Notes under the pieces: model-generated | Database searches by the model: none | Seen by the model: the letters and a program-made list of their open reading frames with translations, nothing else | Told to the model about the DNA's origin: nothing | Position numbers and translations under genes: made by a program | Source of the DNA: a bacterium | GTDB taxonomy: Bacteria; Armatimonadota; Zipacnadia; Zipacnadales; UBA11051 | NCBI GenBank assembly: GCA_030604405.1 | Contig: JAUVVY010000006.1 | Coordinates: forward strand, 78,589-142,588 | DNA: 64,000 bases | Reading direction: 5' to 3' | In this document: piece by piece, positions 10,501 to 18,128 of the stretch | Position numbering within the stretch: position 1 is the stretch's first letter | Layout of the letters: each line of letters opens with the position of its first letter

Positions 10501-11117
10501 CCACAAATGGGGCACCCCCAGCTAGTCCCCTTCTGCGTGATGAATACCGCCCGCGGGACAGTCGTCTCCGGCAGCCGGTAGAATATCTCCTTGTCATCCG
10601 GCAGAGCGGCAGCAATCTTCTCGCCTTCTTCTTTGCCGGCCTCTCTGCCCTCGCGCAGTCCATCGATCGCCTCCTGCGTCACGAAGCTGACCCCGGCCTT
10701 ATGGCCATCCTCACCATCCATCGGGAAGATCCGCGGCAGTGCCATGCCTTCGAATTCAAGGCTGCCAGGCTCCATCACTTCCGCCCATGCCAGCACCTTC
10801 ACCGGCAGCGCCAGTTCGTAGTCTCCCGACTTAAAAGCGATTTCACCCGCCTCCAGCGGCTCCAGTGCGCGGAAATAGAAACGCTGTGTCGTATCGCCGG
10901 CTTCATGCGGCCAGCGGTCGAACAACTCCAGCGCCTCCGGATATGTAAGCTCCAGCTTGCCGCAGTCGTCCGGCGTTTCGATCATGATTCGCGTCTGCTG
11001 CCCGGCCAGCCAGAACATCGGCTTCTGGATGCACTTCAGCTCTCCGTCAGCGCCGGCTACCACAGCCAGCAACACCGCTGCCACGATCATTCCGACTTTC
11101 CAGCCGTCTTTCAACAT
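7596..11117 (-). CDS. Exported heparinase II/III-type polysaccharide lyase, large, with Cys4 zinc-ribbon-like motif
   Basis: 1173 residues; ATG with GGGAGG 8 nt upstream. Residues 1-25 are a signal peptide. A beta-rich N-terminal part is followed by a Cys4 motif: C202/C205 (CPIC) and C232/C235 (CPEC), with HP at 226-227 and WFPDND after the last Cys. Residues ~270-560 are helical (toroid), and ~600-900 carry the heparinase II/III beta-sandwich, with YGHRHDDLLTIGFEAK near residue 650 holding the His/Asp pair of the family. The C-terminal ~250 residues add beta domains. The family cleaves uronic-acid glycosides by beta-elimination; substrate here is unknown. The Cys4 motif recurs in the 26.2-kb lyase. 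Confidence 0.78.
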   Translation of the reverse strand: MLKDGWKVGMIVAAVLLAVVAGADGELKCIQKPMFWLAGQQTRIMIETPDDCGKLELTYPEALELFDRWPHEAGDTTQRFYFRALEPLEAGEIAFKSGDYELALPVKVLAWAEVMEPGSLEFEGMALPRIFPMDGEDGHKAGVSFVTQEAIDGLREGREAGKEEGEKIAAALPDDKEIFYRLPETTVPRAVFITQKGTSWGCPICGAKIFEGRSPFYPWVLDYQNHPYQVQCPECERWFPDNDFANGDMTSGEYPDDGWAYMDETGRPFCFVSYYTQLYYRVSYNPDMRNYAAAYARTGNRRIGRTAALMMFRIAQEYLNLALNINQRKAFMRSAVWAGKIIPQQNVRLPGGWFYIEHNWECPLVPKYAAVFDYLWDYFEQEDPELLKFLQENHHPEMQSMQDVRNFIETGYFRVVVQGCIDRTLVGNHPQAQRAAMEAALALNTPRSYDIVDWTFNRGGGMRYFLTNEYFIDGSAFESPGYNRGHYRNTQSVADVLNRIVELDPDRYEDAGFPLLTEDPKYKQMYDFNIQYSLMGRTCAMVGDSGDVAATEPRSLVPGSSLGRADFIPAFAEFPDDVNFAKALWNHEANAAIPQLQDEELRAKVVAIIEREGADLRLKSNFLDGYSHAILRSGEGVNKRTLWVRWGELYGHRHDDLLTIGFEAKQRTLLPELGYPHSWTFRHVWEGNRLTHYSARIVGEEGGVKRIGGGRLELFGDGGWAKMACASARSYKSAAAPQLYEMLPDPIMARTIALVDVNDEASYALSIFRLRGGTDHYLGFHGPRGDAVVSGLDLTSQPTGTLAGADVEYGQGQEWNKANPYLTAFPYIYDVQRGLGDDVWQIEWSLENYPDLHLRTHALQPQVAEVGLGKGKPPGGGNPYELQFAIQHRSAEQEPASSRFVTVIEAYEGEPVILQIRRLDVTSEDDSDQPPVAFEVVCGNRVDTIIQCHDATTPVTTSNGVSMSGAFGVWSEVNGEMEKAFLLNGSYLAKGDARVEAEAPSFTGEIVSADFTQRKIVVQPAVAPELLVGRHMRITNEWGNDCSHLIVGAETTADGLELELDYDPRIGEGPVKSVEEGTVRCGAHLIFGRWLYYHGKTLANEDGSALYKITGVTGAEAIHMNRDKHPEVPQQQLAGEFVDKDGDGVARLLIYDYGPGDTVTVPNLVSVDVNGGG

Positions 11118-11130
11118 GTCCGTGACCTCC

Positions 11131-12132
11131 CTAGTCCGGCAAATGCTCTGTCAGCCAGTCAATGACGCGCGCGCCGAATTCCGCCGTTATGTCATGCTCG
11201 GTGATGCGCGCTTGGTGCTGGAAATGGTCTGCCGCCCCCAGCGTCCTATAGACCTCCCCGACCTCAGACACCACGCGATGATAGCCACTGATCGGGAACC
11301 AGGTATCGTTGACATTGTTCTGTATCAGCAATGGCCTCGGCGCAATGCAGGCGATGATGTCCTGAATATCGCCGTAGCCGGCCCAGTTGCGGATATAGGT
11401 GCCGTAGCAGGTGTGCCCGCCAGTCCAGGCTATGAATTCGTTTACCAGCGCCTCGTAGGTGGAGACGGAACACACCGGACACGCCACTTTCACGCGCTGA
11501 TCTACCGCGGCCAGCGTCCATGTCTGCATGCCGCCCCAGCATAGCCCTACTGCTGCAAGCCTGTCAGCATCTACATCGTCTCTGGCCGCGAGAACGTCCA
11601 GCGCGCGCTGGTTATCCCAGGTATTCATCCCCATGAAGGTCAGCCCAAAGAGTTCGCTCACCGGCAGGAGGTTTTGCTGTTCGGCCTGGCCGGTGACCGG
11701 ACGCTTGCGTTCGCCGCTGAAGCGGTTGTCAGGAAACAGCACAACAAAGCCGGCTTCCGCCAATTTGACCTTGAACTCCGGCAGACTGTGCTTGTCCAGG
11801 TCCCATCCCTGAATCAGCACCACGCCCGGCAGCTTCTCCGACTTTGGCTGCGCAGGACGGTATATGTGAGCAGGCACCCACACATCCTGCTCCGTGCGAT
11901 ACACAATCCGCTCCTGAACCACGCCAGTGCCCCCGAGGGAGAACTCGGCCTCGGCACGCAACTGAGGATCCACGACCGCTTCAGGCATCGTGCCCAGGCA
12001 TTGGATCAACTGCTCGCGCGTGCAGTCCAGGCGCTGCAGCAATGCCTCCTTGTCCGCGGGAAACGGCTCGCGTTTGGCCAGCGCCTCAGCCATGCGTCTT
12101 TGCAGCATGTGGAGAATGGAGTAGTTGCTCAT
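11131..12132 (-). CDS. Dienelactone-hydrolase / acetyl-esterase-like alpha/beta hydrolase
   Basis: 333 residues. An alpha/beta-hydrolase core is visible: a helical lead, LPGVVLIQGWDLDKHS (oxyanion region), the nucleophile elbow GLCWGGMQ with Cys at the nucleophile position, as in dienelactone hydrolases, then NVNDTWFPISGYH (acid) and DHFQHQARITEHD (His). Large esterases acting on sugar acetyl or glucuronoyl esters usually have Ser here, so the Cys is notable. No signal peptide. It sits 13 bp after the 3' side of the lyase start region on the same strand, so the order of transcription is esterase then lyase, and de-esterification of glycan fragments is a reasonable guess. The RBS is weak. Confidence 0.75.
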   Translation of the reverse strand: MSNYSILHMLQRRMAEALAKREPFPADKEALLQRLDCTREQLIQCLGTMPEAVVDPQLRAEAEFSLGGTGVVQERIVYRTEQDVWVPAHIYRPAQPKSEKLPGVVLIQGWDLDKHSLPEFKVKLAEAGFVVLFPDNRFSGERKRPVTGQAEQQNLLPVSELFGLTFMGMNTWDNQRALDVLAARDDVDADRLAAVGLCWGGMQTWTLAAVDQRVKVACPVCSVSTYEALVNEFIAWTGGHTCYGTYIRNWAGYGDIQDIIACIAPRPLLIQNNVNDTWFPISGYHRVVSEVGEVYRTLGAADHFQHQARITEHDITAEFGARVIDWLTEHLPD

Positions 12133-12153
12133 GATTGTTCATCTCTCGCCAAC

Positions 12154-12223
12154 GGCACCGGGCTGCCCTTCGCCTTCGCTCAGGGCGCACACGGCAGGGC
12201 CTGCGGGAAGTCCGACCTACGCG
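12154..12223 (-). repeat. Dispersed repeat, copy 2 (inverse of 7471-7539)
   Basis: Reverse complement begins CGCGTAGGTCGGACTTCCCG and continues through CTGCCGTGTGCGCCCTGAGC, closely matching the copy at 7471. It occupies the gap between the esterase and ridA genes. Confidence 0.7.
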
Positions 12224-12237
12224 TTGCTGAACATAAG

Positions 12238-12257
12238 AAAGGGGCAGAGCCTTTTCG
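12238..12257. repeat. Single arm of the GGGGACAG inverted-repeat family
   Basis: AAAGGGGCAGAGCCTTTTCG abuts the ridA stop codon at 12258. It matches one arm of the paired elements at 22687, 29294 and 31355; no second arm is found nearby. Confidence 0.55.
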
Positions 12258-12674
12258 TTACGCGTCCAGCTCCGCAACAGCCTTGACCTCTACCAGGTAC
12301 TCCACATCCACTAATCGCTGTACCTGGACCAGGGTACTCGCGGGAGGATTTTCCCGGAAGTACTCTCTTCGGACCTCCAAGTAGCCGTCCAGGTCCCGCT
12401 CGATGTTGACCATGAACACGTCGGTCTCGAGGATGTCGTCCAGCGTTGCGCCCACCGATTCGAGAATCAGACGCAGGTTCTCAAAAACCTGCCTGGTCTG
12501 GCTCTTGATGTCATCGCCCACACTGTTGCCGTTCGCAGCCATACCGACCTGTCCGGAGATGAAGATCAGGCGCTTGCCTTCGGCGATGGCGGCCTGTGAA
12601 AAGGTCGGGGAAAGAGGATACAGGACCGACTGGAAATGAAAGACTGACTTCGGGTTGATTGGCTTGCGTGCCAT
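12258..12674 (-). CDS. RidA/YjgF family protein
   Basis: 138 residues from an ATG with AAAGGAC about 7 nt upstream. The chain shows the RidA pattern: LIFISGQVGMAANG near the middle and QTRQVFENLRLILESVGATLDDILETDVFM downstream as separate helices and strands (quoted segments shortened: QVFENL, VGATLDDI). The canonical Arg that binds imino acids would lie in the C-terminal part, where PPASTLVQVQRLVDVEYLVEV departs from the usual 'R..V.V..LP' (visible segment VQVQRL); enamine deaminase activity is therefore uncertain. Only 52 bp separates it from the small membrane-protein gene, so it may be the last gene of the permease transcript. Confidence 0.85.
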   Translation of the reverse strand: MARKPINPKSVFHFQSVLYPLSPTFSQAAIAEGKRLIFISGQVGMAANGNSVGDDIKSQTRQVFENLRLILESVGATLDDILETDVFMVNIERDLDGYLEVRREYFRENPPASTLVQVQRLVDVEYLVEVKAVAELDA

Positions 12675-12726
12675 GTGAGCGTCCTTTCCGCACCGCGAGG
12701 TCCTTGTCAGGGCGACAATGGTGGGG

Positions 12727-13050
12727 CTAGTGGCCCGAGGGCGATTCGGTGTTATCGCCAGCGGCAGGTATCGGCGCCTCGGGCTGCTCCTGTCGCGATG
12801 CTGTCCGGGCCCGCACCTCAACGGCGTGTATTGACAGATAGGTAAACCAGCCTACGAACACTAGCATTCCGCACACACCGATCCAGGTTGCCTGTCCGCC
12901 GTTGCCCACATACATCAGCACAGCCGAAACAGCCGCGACGACCCAGGCGCTAATCAGACTCACACGGCTTATGCTACTATGCAGGTCCGCCTGCCCCCAC
13001 TCCTCTTTGGGGCGCAACAGGCCGGCTCTTTCGAGGTCTCTTAGTGACAA
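12727..13050 (-). CDS. Small two-helix membrane protein downstream of the permease
   Basis: 107 residues from a TTG preceded by GAGGG; start codon uncertain. Two hydrophobic stretches (about residues 29-47 and 53-74) predict two membrane helices, with a polar Pro/Ala/Gln-rich C-terminal tail. It begins 12 bp after the stop of the permease gene and precedes ridA, so co-transcription is likely. I do not recognise a family. The N-terminal phrase LERAGLLRPKEEW looks like a soluble amphipathic lead. It might be an accessory subunit of the permease, which is inference from position only. Confidence 0.55.
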   Translation of the reverse strand: MSLRDLERAGLLRPKEEWGQADLHSSISRVSLISAWVVAAVSAVLMYVGNGGQATWIGVCGMLVFVGWFTYLSIHAVEVRARTASRQEQPEAPIPAAGDNTESPSGH

Positions 13051-13062
13051 AACCCTCGCTCC

Positions 13063-15441
13063 TTATGCTTCTGTTTCCTCAATATCCCAGAAAAACTGAA
13101 AGAAGTGCGAGACGCTGAATTTCATGCGCCCGCTGCGCATGTTAACCAGCATCAGCGGCGCTTTGATACGCCTGGCGACCCGTGCAGTCTTGGCGCCCCA
13201 GACGTTCCTGCGCAGCCAGCTTTCACGTGAGGCGCCGACGATGACGAGATCGAAATCGGCCGAGTGGCTCACTATCGTGTCAACAACATCCCCGGCCTCG
13301 ATACGAATGTGGAAACGGCGTTCGGCCTGACTGTCTTGGCCAGCGGTTGCATTCTGCTGGGTGTAGTGGGTTACGGCTTCGCGTAGATCGGCCGCCCGCT
13401 GGGCTCGCTCGAGGCTGGAAGCATGTCTGTCAACGACATGCAGCAGCCTGACATAACTGCCCTCTTCCTCGGCCATCACCGCGGCGAACTGCGCCATCAG
13501 ATTGCCGTGCTGAGGGTGCTGGACGGGCACGAGAATGCGGCGAGCCGGTATCTTAACATCGCCCCGGACTACGACGACATTGGTATTGGCGTCCTTGACG
13601 ATCTTGTCAATAGTGCTGCCGATGATGGTGCGGGGATCGCGGCTATGGCCGGCCCAACCCATCACTACAAAGTTAGCGTTGCTGTCCTGCACCGTGTCCA
13701 CGATGGCGTCGGCGGCGCGATGACCGACCCGGACGATGCTGTTGGGCACCATGCCCAGGTCCTCGGCCCTGGCCGATACCGCGTCGAGAAGTGGCCGGGT
13801 GTCGTCTATGAAATCGCGGCCGACGCTGACCGGCAGTTGGTCGGGAACCGTTATTACGTGCACAAGCATCAGGTTGCCCGGTTCCAGCCGCAGCAGCCGG
13901 CTGGCTACAGTCAACAGCGTCCCGGCAGTCTCCGGATTGGCCACCGGCACCAGAACCGAGAAGCGGCGCCGATCTATCTGTGGCGTCTCCACAGCTACGA
14001 CCGGAGTAATCTCCTTTTCTCTCTCGCGCCTGGAGGCGTAGAAGTGATATATGAACAGGCCGCTGACAATCCAACAAAGAGCCACTCCCCCCGCGAGCGG
14101 CGAGAAGAATAGCATGTAAATGATGAGGGCGATCTGAGAGATGATGGCCGCAATTTGCACGTAGGGAAAAAACGGCACCAGGTAGCCGTATCTGAGCTTG
14201 TCGCCATAGCGCCTACGGATGGTGATGCACGCAACGTTGACCTGCAAAAACAGCATCAGGAACATAAGCGAGGCCGCGGCTGCGATGGCATCAATGGGTA
14301 TGGCGACTGCTATGAATGCGATAAAGGCGCCGCTGAATAGCAAGGCGACGTGGGGAACGCGCGTGCGAGGATGTACGGCAGCAAACATATCGGGCAAGTT
14401 GCGGTCCCGGCCCATCGCAAATGCCATGCGCGTTGCGGAATATGTCACGGCGTTGAGGGCGCTCATCGTCGAAAGCAAGGCGCCGACCATGAGCAGTGTG
14501 GAGCCGAGGGGCATAAAACTCCTGGCCGCTTCTGCCAGCGCCACTTCCGCGTGCTCGCCACTCAGCCACTCCCAGGTGGTGGTGGCGGCCACATCCGGGG
14601 CGGCAAGCGACACGAAAGCAACGGCCATATAGGTCGGGATGACGATGGCCATGGCCCAGAAAACGGCTTTGGGGATGTTTGTGCGTGGCTTCTTGACCTC
14701 TTCGCCGGCCTGGGCGATGATCTCGTAGCCCTCAAACGCAATAAAGGTCAGGCCCATTGCGGTCAGAACACCGGAGAAGCCATGCGGAGCGAACCCGCCC
14801 GGGTTGACCGGGGTCGTGGTGAACTGCAGGACATGACTCGGATCTTGCAGTATGACCCACAAGCCGCTGAGGACAAATAGCCAGATGATCATCAGCTTGC
14901 CAATAGTAACAATGCTTCCGGCCAATCCCGTCTCTGAGGCGCCCTTGTAGTTTATGTATATGAAGGATGAGATTATGGCAACCGCGAGGATCTTTAGCAA
15001 CACGTTTTCGAGTGGCATGCCGAGGAGCATCTTGCCTTCCAGGATGACGCCCGCGTCCTTGAGGGCCAGCACGAAGTAATGCGCAAATCCCACGGCGTAA
15101 AGACTGCCGGCGACTGCGCTGGCAAACCAACTCATCCAGCCGGAGAGAAAGCCATTGCCGCCTGGCAGGCCCTCTTTGACCCACTGGTAGCCCCCCCCTG
15201 CGGCCGGTATTGCCGAGCCCAGTTCGGCATAGGTCATACCGGTCAGCAGCGTCAGCACACCATTGAGGGCGAATGCCATTATCAGTGCCGGGCCGGCCTC
15301 ACCTGCGGCCATGCCGGTGAGCACGAAGATACCCGCGCCGATCATGCCGGCCACGCCTACCATAGTAATATCAAAAAGCCCCAGATCCCGGCTAAGCTCG
15401 GTTCGGGGCTCTTGCGGGCTGACTTCTCGCGCCTCTGCCAT
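13063..15441 (-). CDS. APC-family amino-acid permease fused to two universal-stress-protein domains
   Basis: 792 residues; ATG with GGAGG 7 nt upstream. Residues ~15-460 form about 12 membrane helices; the first carries the APC substrate/ion motif GVAGMIGAGIFVLTG and AELGSAIPAAGGGY follows. Residues ~480-640 and ~650-775 are two UspA-like domains: the first contains GHRAADAIVDTV and a nucleotide-loop-like GWAGHSRDPRTIIGS. Cytosolic USP tails on APC transporters are known and probably gate transport by nucleotide binding. Substrate is most likely an amino acid or amine. A long dispersed palindrome lies 100 bp upstream. Confidence 0.88.
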   Translation of the reverse strand: MAEAREVSPQEPRTELSRDLGLFDITMVGVAGMIGAGIFVLTGMAAGEAGPALIMAFALNGVLTLLTGMTYAELGSAIPAAGGGYQWVKEGLPGGNGFLSGWMSWFASAVAGSLYAVGFAHYFVLALKDAGVILEGKMLLGMPLENVLLKILAVAIISSFIYINYKGASETGLAGSIVTIGKLMIIWLFVLSGLWVILQDPSHVLQFTTTPVNPGGFAPHGFSGVLTAMGLTFIAFEGYEIIAQAGEEVKKPRTNIPKAVFWAMAIVIPTYMAVAFVSLAAPDVAATTTWEWLSGEHAEVALAEAARSFMPLGSTLLMVGALLSTMSALNAVTYSATRMAFAMGRDRNLPDMFAAVHPRTRVPHVALLFSGAFIAFIAVAIPIDAIAAAASLMFLMLFLQVNVACITIRRRYGDKLRYGYLVPFFPYVQIAAIISQIALIIYMLFFSPLAGGVALCWIVSGLFIYHFYASRREREKEITPVVAVETPQIDRRRFSVLVPVANPETAGTLLTVASRLLRLEPGNLMLVHVITVPDQLPVSVGRDFIDDTRPLLDAVSARAEDLGMVPNSIVRVGHRAADAIVDTVQDSNANFVVMGWAGHSRDPRTIIGSTIDKIVKDANTNVVVVRGDVKIPARRILVPVQHPQHGNLMAQFAAVMAEEEGSYVRLLHVVDRHASSLERAQRAADLREAVTHYTQQNATAGQDSQAERRFHIRIEAGDVVDTIVSHSADFDLVIVGASRESWLRRNVWGAKTARVARRIKAPLMLVNMRSGRMKFSVSHFFQFFWDIEETEA

Positions 15442-15540
15442 CTACTGCCTCCGGCCCACAGGCCTTCGCCTCCTGCAGCTTACGGGTGGCCTGCACTGCT
15501 TGCAGGCTTAGTCCCGATTATTCATCAACGCGTAGCTCGG

Positions 15541-15637
15541 CCTGCCCTGCGTGTCCGCCGTAGCCTTGGCGGAGGCGGGAGCCTCTCGCAGGGCAGGTGA
15601 GAATGCGTAGAGGACGCGCAGCGTCCTCCCATTCTCA
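15541..15637. repeat. Two adjacent dispersed palindromes
   Basis: CCTGCCCTGCG (15541-15551) pairs perfectly with CGCAGGGCAGG (15587-15597), enclosing a smaller stem TCCGCC/GGCGGA. Next to it, AGGACGC-GCA-GCGTCCT (from 15611) is nested inside TGAGAATG...CATTCTCA. They fill the gap between the permease and the thioredoxin gene. The 269-bp gap shows no gene. A piece just after it, CAGCTTCCAGCCCGAGG, recurs near 38935. Confidence 0.65.
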
Positions 15638-15710
15638 GCTTCCAGCCCGAGGCCGTTGGGGTGATTACAATTCTTGCCATCTATTCCATTTCACTGGCGA
15701 ATCATCCGGC

Positions 15711-16040
15711 TTAGTCGCCAATGGCCCGGTCAAGAGCGGAGGCGAGCTCTTCTTCAGGGCGCACGCCTATGATCTCCTCGACCATCTCGCCGTTCTTGAA
15801 TATCGCCATATAAGGTATGGCGCGGATCTGATATTGCTGCCCCAACTCCTGATTGTTGCCCTCGGTGAGATTCACGCGAGCGATAACAACGCGGCCATCA
15901 TACGTCTCCGAGAGGGTCTCCAGAACGGGGTGCATCATCAGGCACGGCCCGCACCAGGGGGCCCAGAAATCTACCAGCACTGGAATGTCAGCTTCAAGTA
16001 CCTGAGTTTGGAAGTCCTCGTTGGTTACATCAATCGGCAT
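15711..16040 (-). CDS. trxA: Thioredoxin
   Basis: 109 residues, the usual thioredoxin length, from an ATG with AAGGAGG 8 nt upstream. The active site WCGPC follows VLVDFWAP, the cis-Pro is in AIPYMAIF, and the C-terminal helix is LASALDRAIGD. It is a cytoplasmic disulfide reductase. It is followed by no gene on its strand for 270 bp, and the lipoprotein thioredoxin homologue lies 83 bp upstream, so the pair may be one transcript. Confidence 0.93.
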   Translation of the reverse strand: MPIDVTNEDFQTQVLEADIPVLVDFWAPWCGPCLMMHPVLETLSETYDGRVVIARVNLTEGNNQELGQQYQIRAIPYMAIFKNGEMVEEIIGVRPEEELASALDRAIGD

Positions 16041-16123
16041 TACGTTGTCCTCCTTGGATGTTCTGCGGCGTCTAGAGCTTGTCTGGCCGAGCTTGGCAAT
16101 CGTACCTGTCTGTGTGCAAGGCC

Positions 16124-16591
16124 TTAGTCCTCAAGCGCCTTAGTCAAAGCCGCGGCCAGTTCCTCCTCAGTGTCGGGGCCGAACCCTACCCATTTGTCCA
16201 CAACCTTGCCGTCTTTCAGAATGATGAGATGCGGTATCGGGCGGACTTTGTATCTCTGCACCAACTCACGGTTCCGGCTCTTGACGGTGTTAACGCGAGC
16301 GATCACGACGCGGCCCCTGAAGCGTTCGCTGAGCCTGTCAAGTACCGGCAGCAGCATCCGGCACGGCCGGCACCGCGGTGCCCAGAAATCTACCAATGCC
16401 GGCATAGGCGCATCCAGTACCTTGGCTTCAAAGTCTGCGCCGGTGACGTTAATCGGCTTTGCTTCGCCGGTCGGTGTTGTCTCATCGCAGCCTCCCAGTG
16501 CAAGCACGCTCACGCCCAGCAGCAAGGCGATCGTGAAGTTGATTAGATGCCACCGTCTGCGGCTTGTCGTGAGGCCTGTGTTGGTTACCAT
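16124..16591 (-). CDS. Thioredoxin-fold lipoprotein with CRPC active site
   Basis: 155 residues; ATG with AGGAAA upstream. The N-terminus has a basic segment, a hydrophobic stretch (INFTIALLLGVSVLAL) and the lipobox LGGC at residue ~34, so it is predicted to be lipid-anchored on the periplasmic side. From residue ~48 it is a thioredoxin fold closely similar to the neighbour, but the WCGPC motif reads RCRPC: both cysteines are kept, Trp and Gly become Arg. The cis-Pro remains in RPIPHLII. Basic residues around the cysteines should change redox potential or partner choice. It looks like a duplicate of the cytoplasmic thioredoxin re-targeted outside the membrane. Confidence 0.85.
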   Translation of the reverse strand: MVTNTGLTTSRRRWHLINFTIALLLGVSVLALGGCDETTPTGEAKPINVTGADFEAKVLDAPMPALVDFWAPRCRPCRMLLPVLDRLSERFRGRVVIARVNTVKSRNRELVQRYKVRPIPHLIILKDGKVVDKWVGFGPDTEEELAAALTKALED

Positions 16592-16676
16592 GCCAAGCTT
16601 GTTTCCTGTAGGCTAAGGTCCGCTGCGAGTTCAATATTAGCACTTGTCGGGTGCGACTCGCAACAATAACCTGCGT

Positions 16677-17720
16677 CTATGAACTGGTCGCCTCGAACAC
16701 AGTTTCGTACATTGCAACCACATTTTCCGCCGGGCCGACGGCTTGAATGTTGTGGCACGGAGCCAGTATGTAACCGCCGCCGCGGCCCAGAATGGCTATA
16801 TTGTCGAGCACCTCCTGCCGCACTTCCTCAACCGTCCCGAAAGGCAAAGTGTACTGATTGTCCATTGCACCATGAAACACCAGCCTGTCGCCAAAGTCCC
16901 GCTTGAGGGCTTCGCGGTCCATGCCCTTGCACCGCCACTGCACCGGGTTGAGCACATCAATGCCGCTAGCGATCATGTCGGGCAGTATCTCGCGAACCGC
17001 TCCGTCACTGTGGTGGAACACATAAACCCCCGCGTCATGAGCCAGGTCCATCATCCGCTTCATCCGTGGCAGCATGTACTCGCGTATGTGCTGCGGTGAG
17101 TACATGAGGCCCTCCTGTGAGCCCAGGTCCTCGGCCACGTAGCTAATCATAACCTGGCCTGGAATCTGGTCGTAAATGCGCTCGGTGTTCTTATAAGCAA
17201 GGTCGAACAGCTTATCCAGGCAGTAATGGACAATATCGGGATGAAGTATCAAATCCATAAATGCCTGCGCTTCGCCGCGCAGTTTCTTGTAAATCAGCAC
17301 GGGTTCGGAGCCGCCGCCTTGTACTGCTCGGTCGGGATACTTGGCAACCTCCTCAGGTATGTGCGAATAATCCCACCAATCAGGATCGGGCCACTGGTAG
17401 TCAGCTTCGATCTCGCTGACGGCGCTATACTCGGCCAGCGGGCTATGCACCAACTCGCTATAGACGCCTGTGCCGTAATCCACATCCCGATGACGGCAGC
17501 CAAAAATGTCCTCACCAGCACGCGGGTCAGGGCCGACATAGCGCCCGCCGACAGCGACCGGACGGTCAATATGTAGCCGGTCATAGATCGGCTCAATGCT
17601 CTCGCATCCCAGATAGTCCATCAGCTTCTGAGTCGCTTCTGGAGTCGCCCAGTAGTCGGTGGGAATGCGGTCGGGCTTCTGGCCCTGCAGCACCGCCAGC
17701 CAGCGCTCTTTTGCGGTCAT
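16677..17720 (-). CDS. Uroporphyrinogen decarboxylase (URO-D) family protein
   Basis: About 347 residues from the ATG that gives the family-typical start TAKERWLAVLQGQKPDRIP; a second ATG nine codons upstream (17747) sits directly on GGGAG and is less likely. The pattern includes YVAEDLGSQEGLMYSP, VFHHSDGAVREILPDM and LVFHGAMDNQYTLPFG, typical of the methyltransferase-like and catabolic branch of the family rather than HemE. Such proteins handle methyl or corrinoid chemistry or unknown small substrates. No heme genes are nearby, so heme synthesis is unlikely. It stands alone on its strand. Confidence 0.8.
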   Translation of the reverse strand: MTAKERWLAVLQGQKPDRIPTDYWATPEATQKLMDYLGCESIEPIYDRLHIDRPVAVGGRYVGPDPRAGEDIFGCRHRDVDYGTGVYSELVHSPLAEYSAVSEIEADYQWPDPDWWDYSHIPEEVAKYPDRAVQGGGSEPVLIYKKLRGEAQAFMDLILHPDIVHYCLDKLFDLAYKNTERIYDQIPGQVMISYVAEDLGSQEGLMYSPQHIREYMLPRMKRMMDLAHDAGVYVFHHSDGAVREILPDMIASGIDVLNPVQWRCKGMDREALKRDFGDRLVFHGAMDNQYTLPFGTVEEVRQEVLDNIAILGRGGGYILAPCHNIQAVGPAENVVAMYETVFEATSS

Positions 17721-17798
17721 CTCTGCCTTCGGCATTTCGGCGTTCATCTCCCTGGACTGTCATCGTCAGAAGCGAGTGCAGCAAGCAGCACCATTTTA

Positions 17799-17820
17799 CC
17801 ACAGGTGCGCGGCTGTACAA
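17799..17820 (-). promoter_or_regulatory. Candidate promoter of the URO-D-like gene
   Basis: On the minus strand TTGTAC is followed, after about 16 nt, by TAAAAT, some 70 nt upstream of the start codon. The -35 box matches 4 of 6 and the -10 box 5 of 6 consensus bases. Boundaries are approximate. Confidence 0.3.
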
Positions 17821-17826
17821 GTGGGC

Positions 17827-17855
17827 TTGAGTATATTATTATACCATGTTATTAT
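17827..17855 (+). promoter_or_regulatory. Candidate promoter for the small membrane protein / TauE operon
   Basis: TTGAGT (17827-17832), 17-bp spacer, TATTAT (17850-17855), about 90 bp before the first gene. Moderate match to the sigma-70 consensus in an AT-rich stretch. Confidence 0.35.
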
Positions 17856-17885
17856 CCTCCAAGAGGCCGGATTGGGGCGAATGCT

Positions 17886-17909
17886 AAGAAAGGCTCCGCC
17901 CCCTTTTTC
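17886..17909. repeat. Single arm of the GGGGACAG inverted-repeat family
   Basis: AAGAAAGGCTCCGCCCCCTT and following T-run resemble the reverse complement of the arm at 12238. No partner arm is seen nearby. Confidence 0.45.
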
Positions 17910-17942
17910 AAATACCCTTTGTCAACGACGGAGTGGGTGGAT

Positions 17943-18128
17943 GTGGACACGGTAGTTGATACTCTGCAGCAGTGGCATGATCACCAACGACTGTTCTATG
18001 CAACAGTCACGGTGCTCGCCATGGCTGCTTCCGGTTTGATCTTCGCATTCATTCTGCAATGGCTCACTTCACTGGCAGGCATAGACACACCCTCTCGTGG
18101 CGAAAAGGACAAGAAGGCGGCAGACTAA
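17943..18128 (+). CDS. Small single-helix membrane protein coupled to TauE/SafE permease
   Basis: 61 residues from GTG 17943, which has GGAG 9 nt upstream; GTG 17937 is possible. After an N-terminal amphipathic segment (DTLQQWHDHQRLFYATV) there is one membrane helix (LAMAASGLIFAFILQWLTSL) and a charged tail. The stop TAA is followed directly by the GTG of the permease, so the two are translationally coupled. I know no family; a small partner or stabiliser of the permease is a reasonable inference. Confidence 0.55.
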   Translation: MDTVVDTLQQWHDHQRLFYATVTVLAMAASGLIFAFILQWLTSLAGIDTPSRGEKDKKAAD

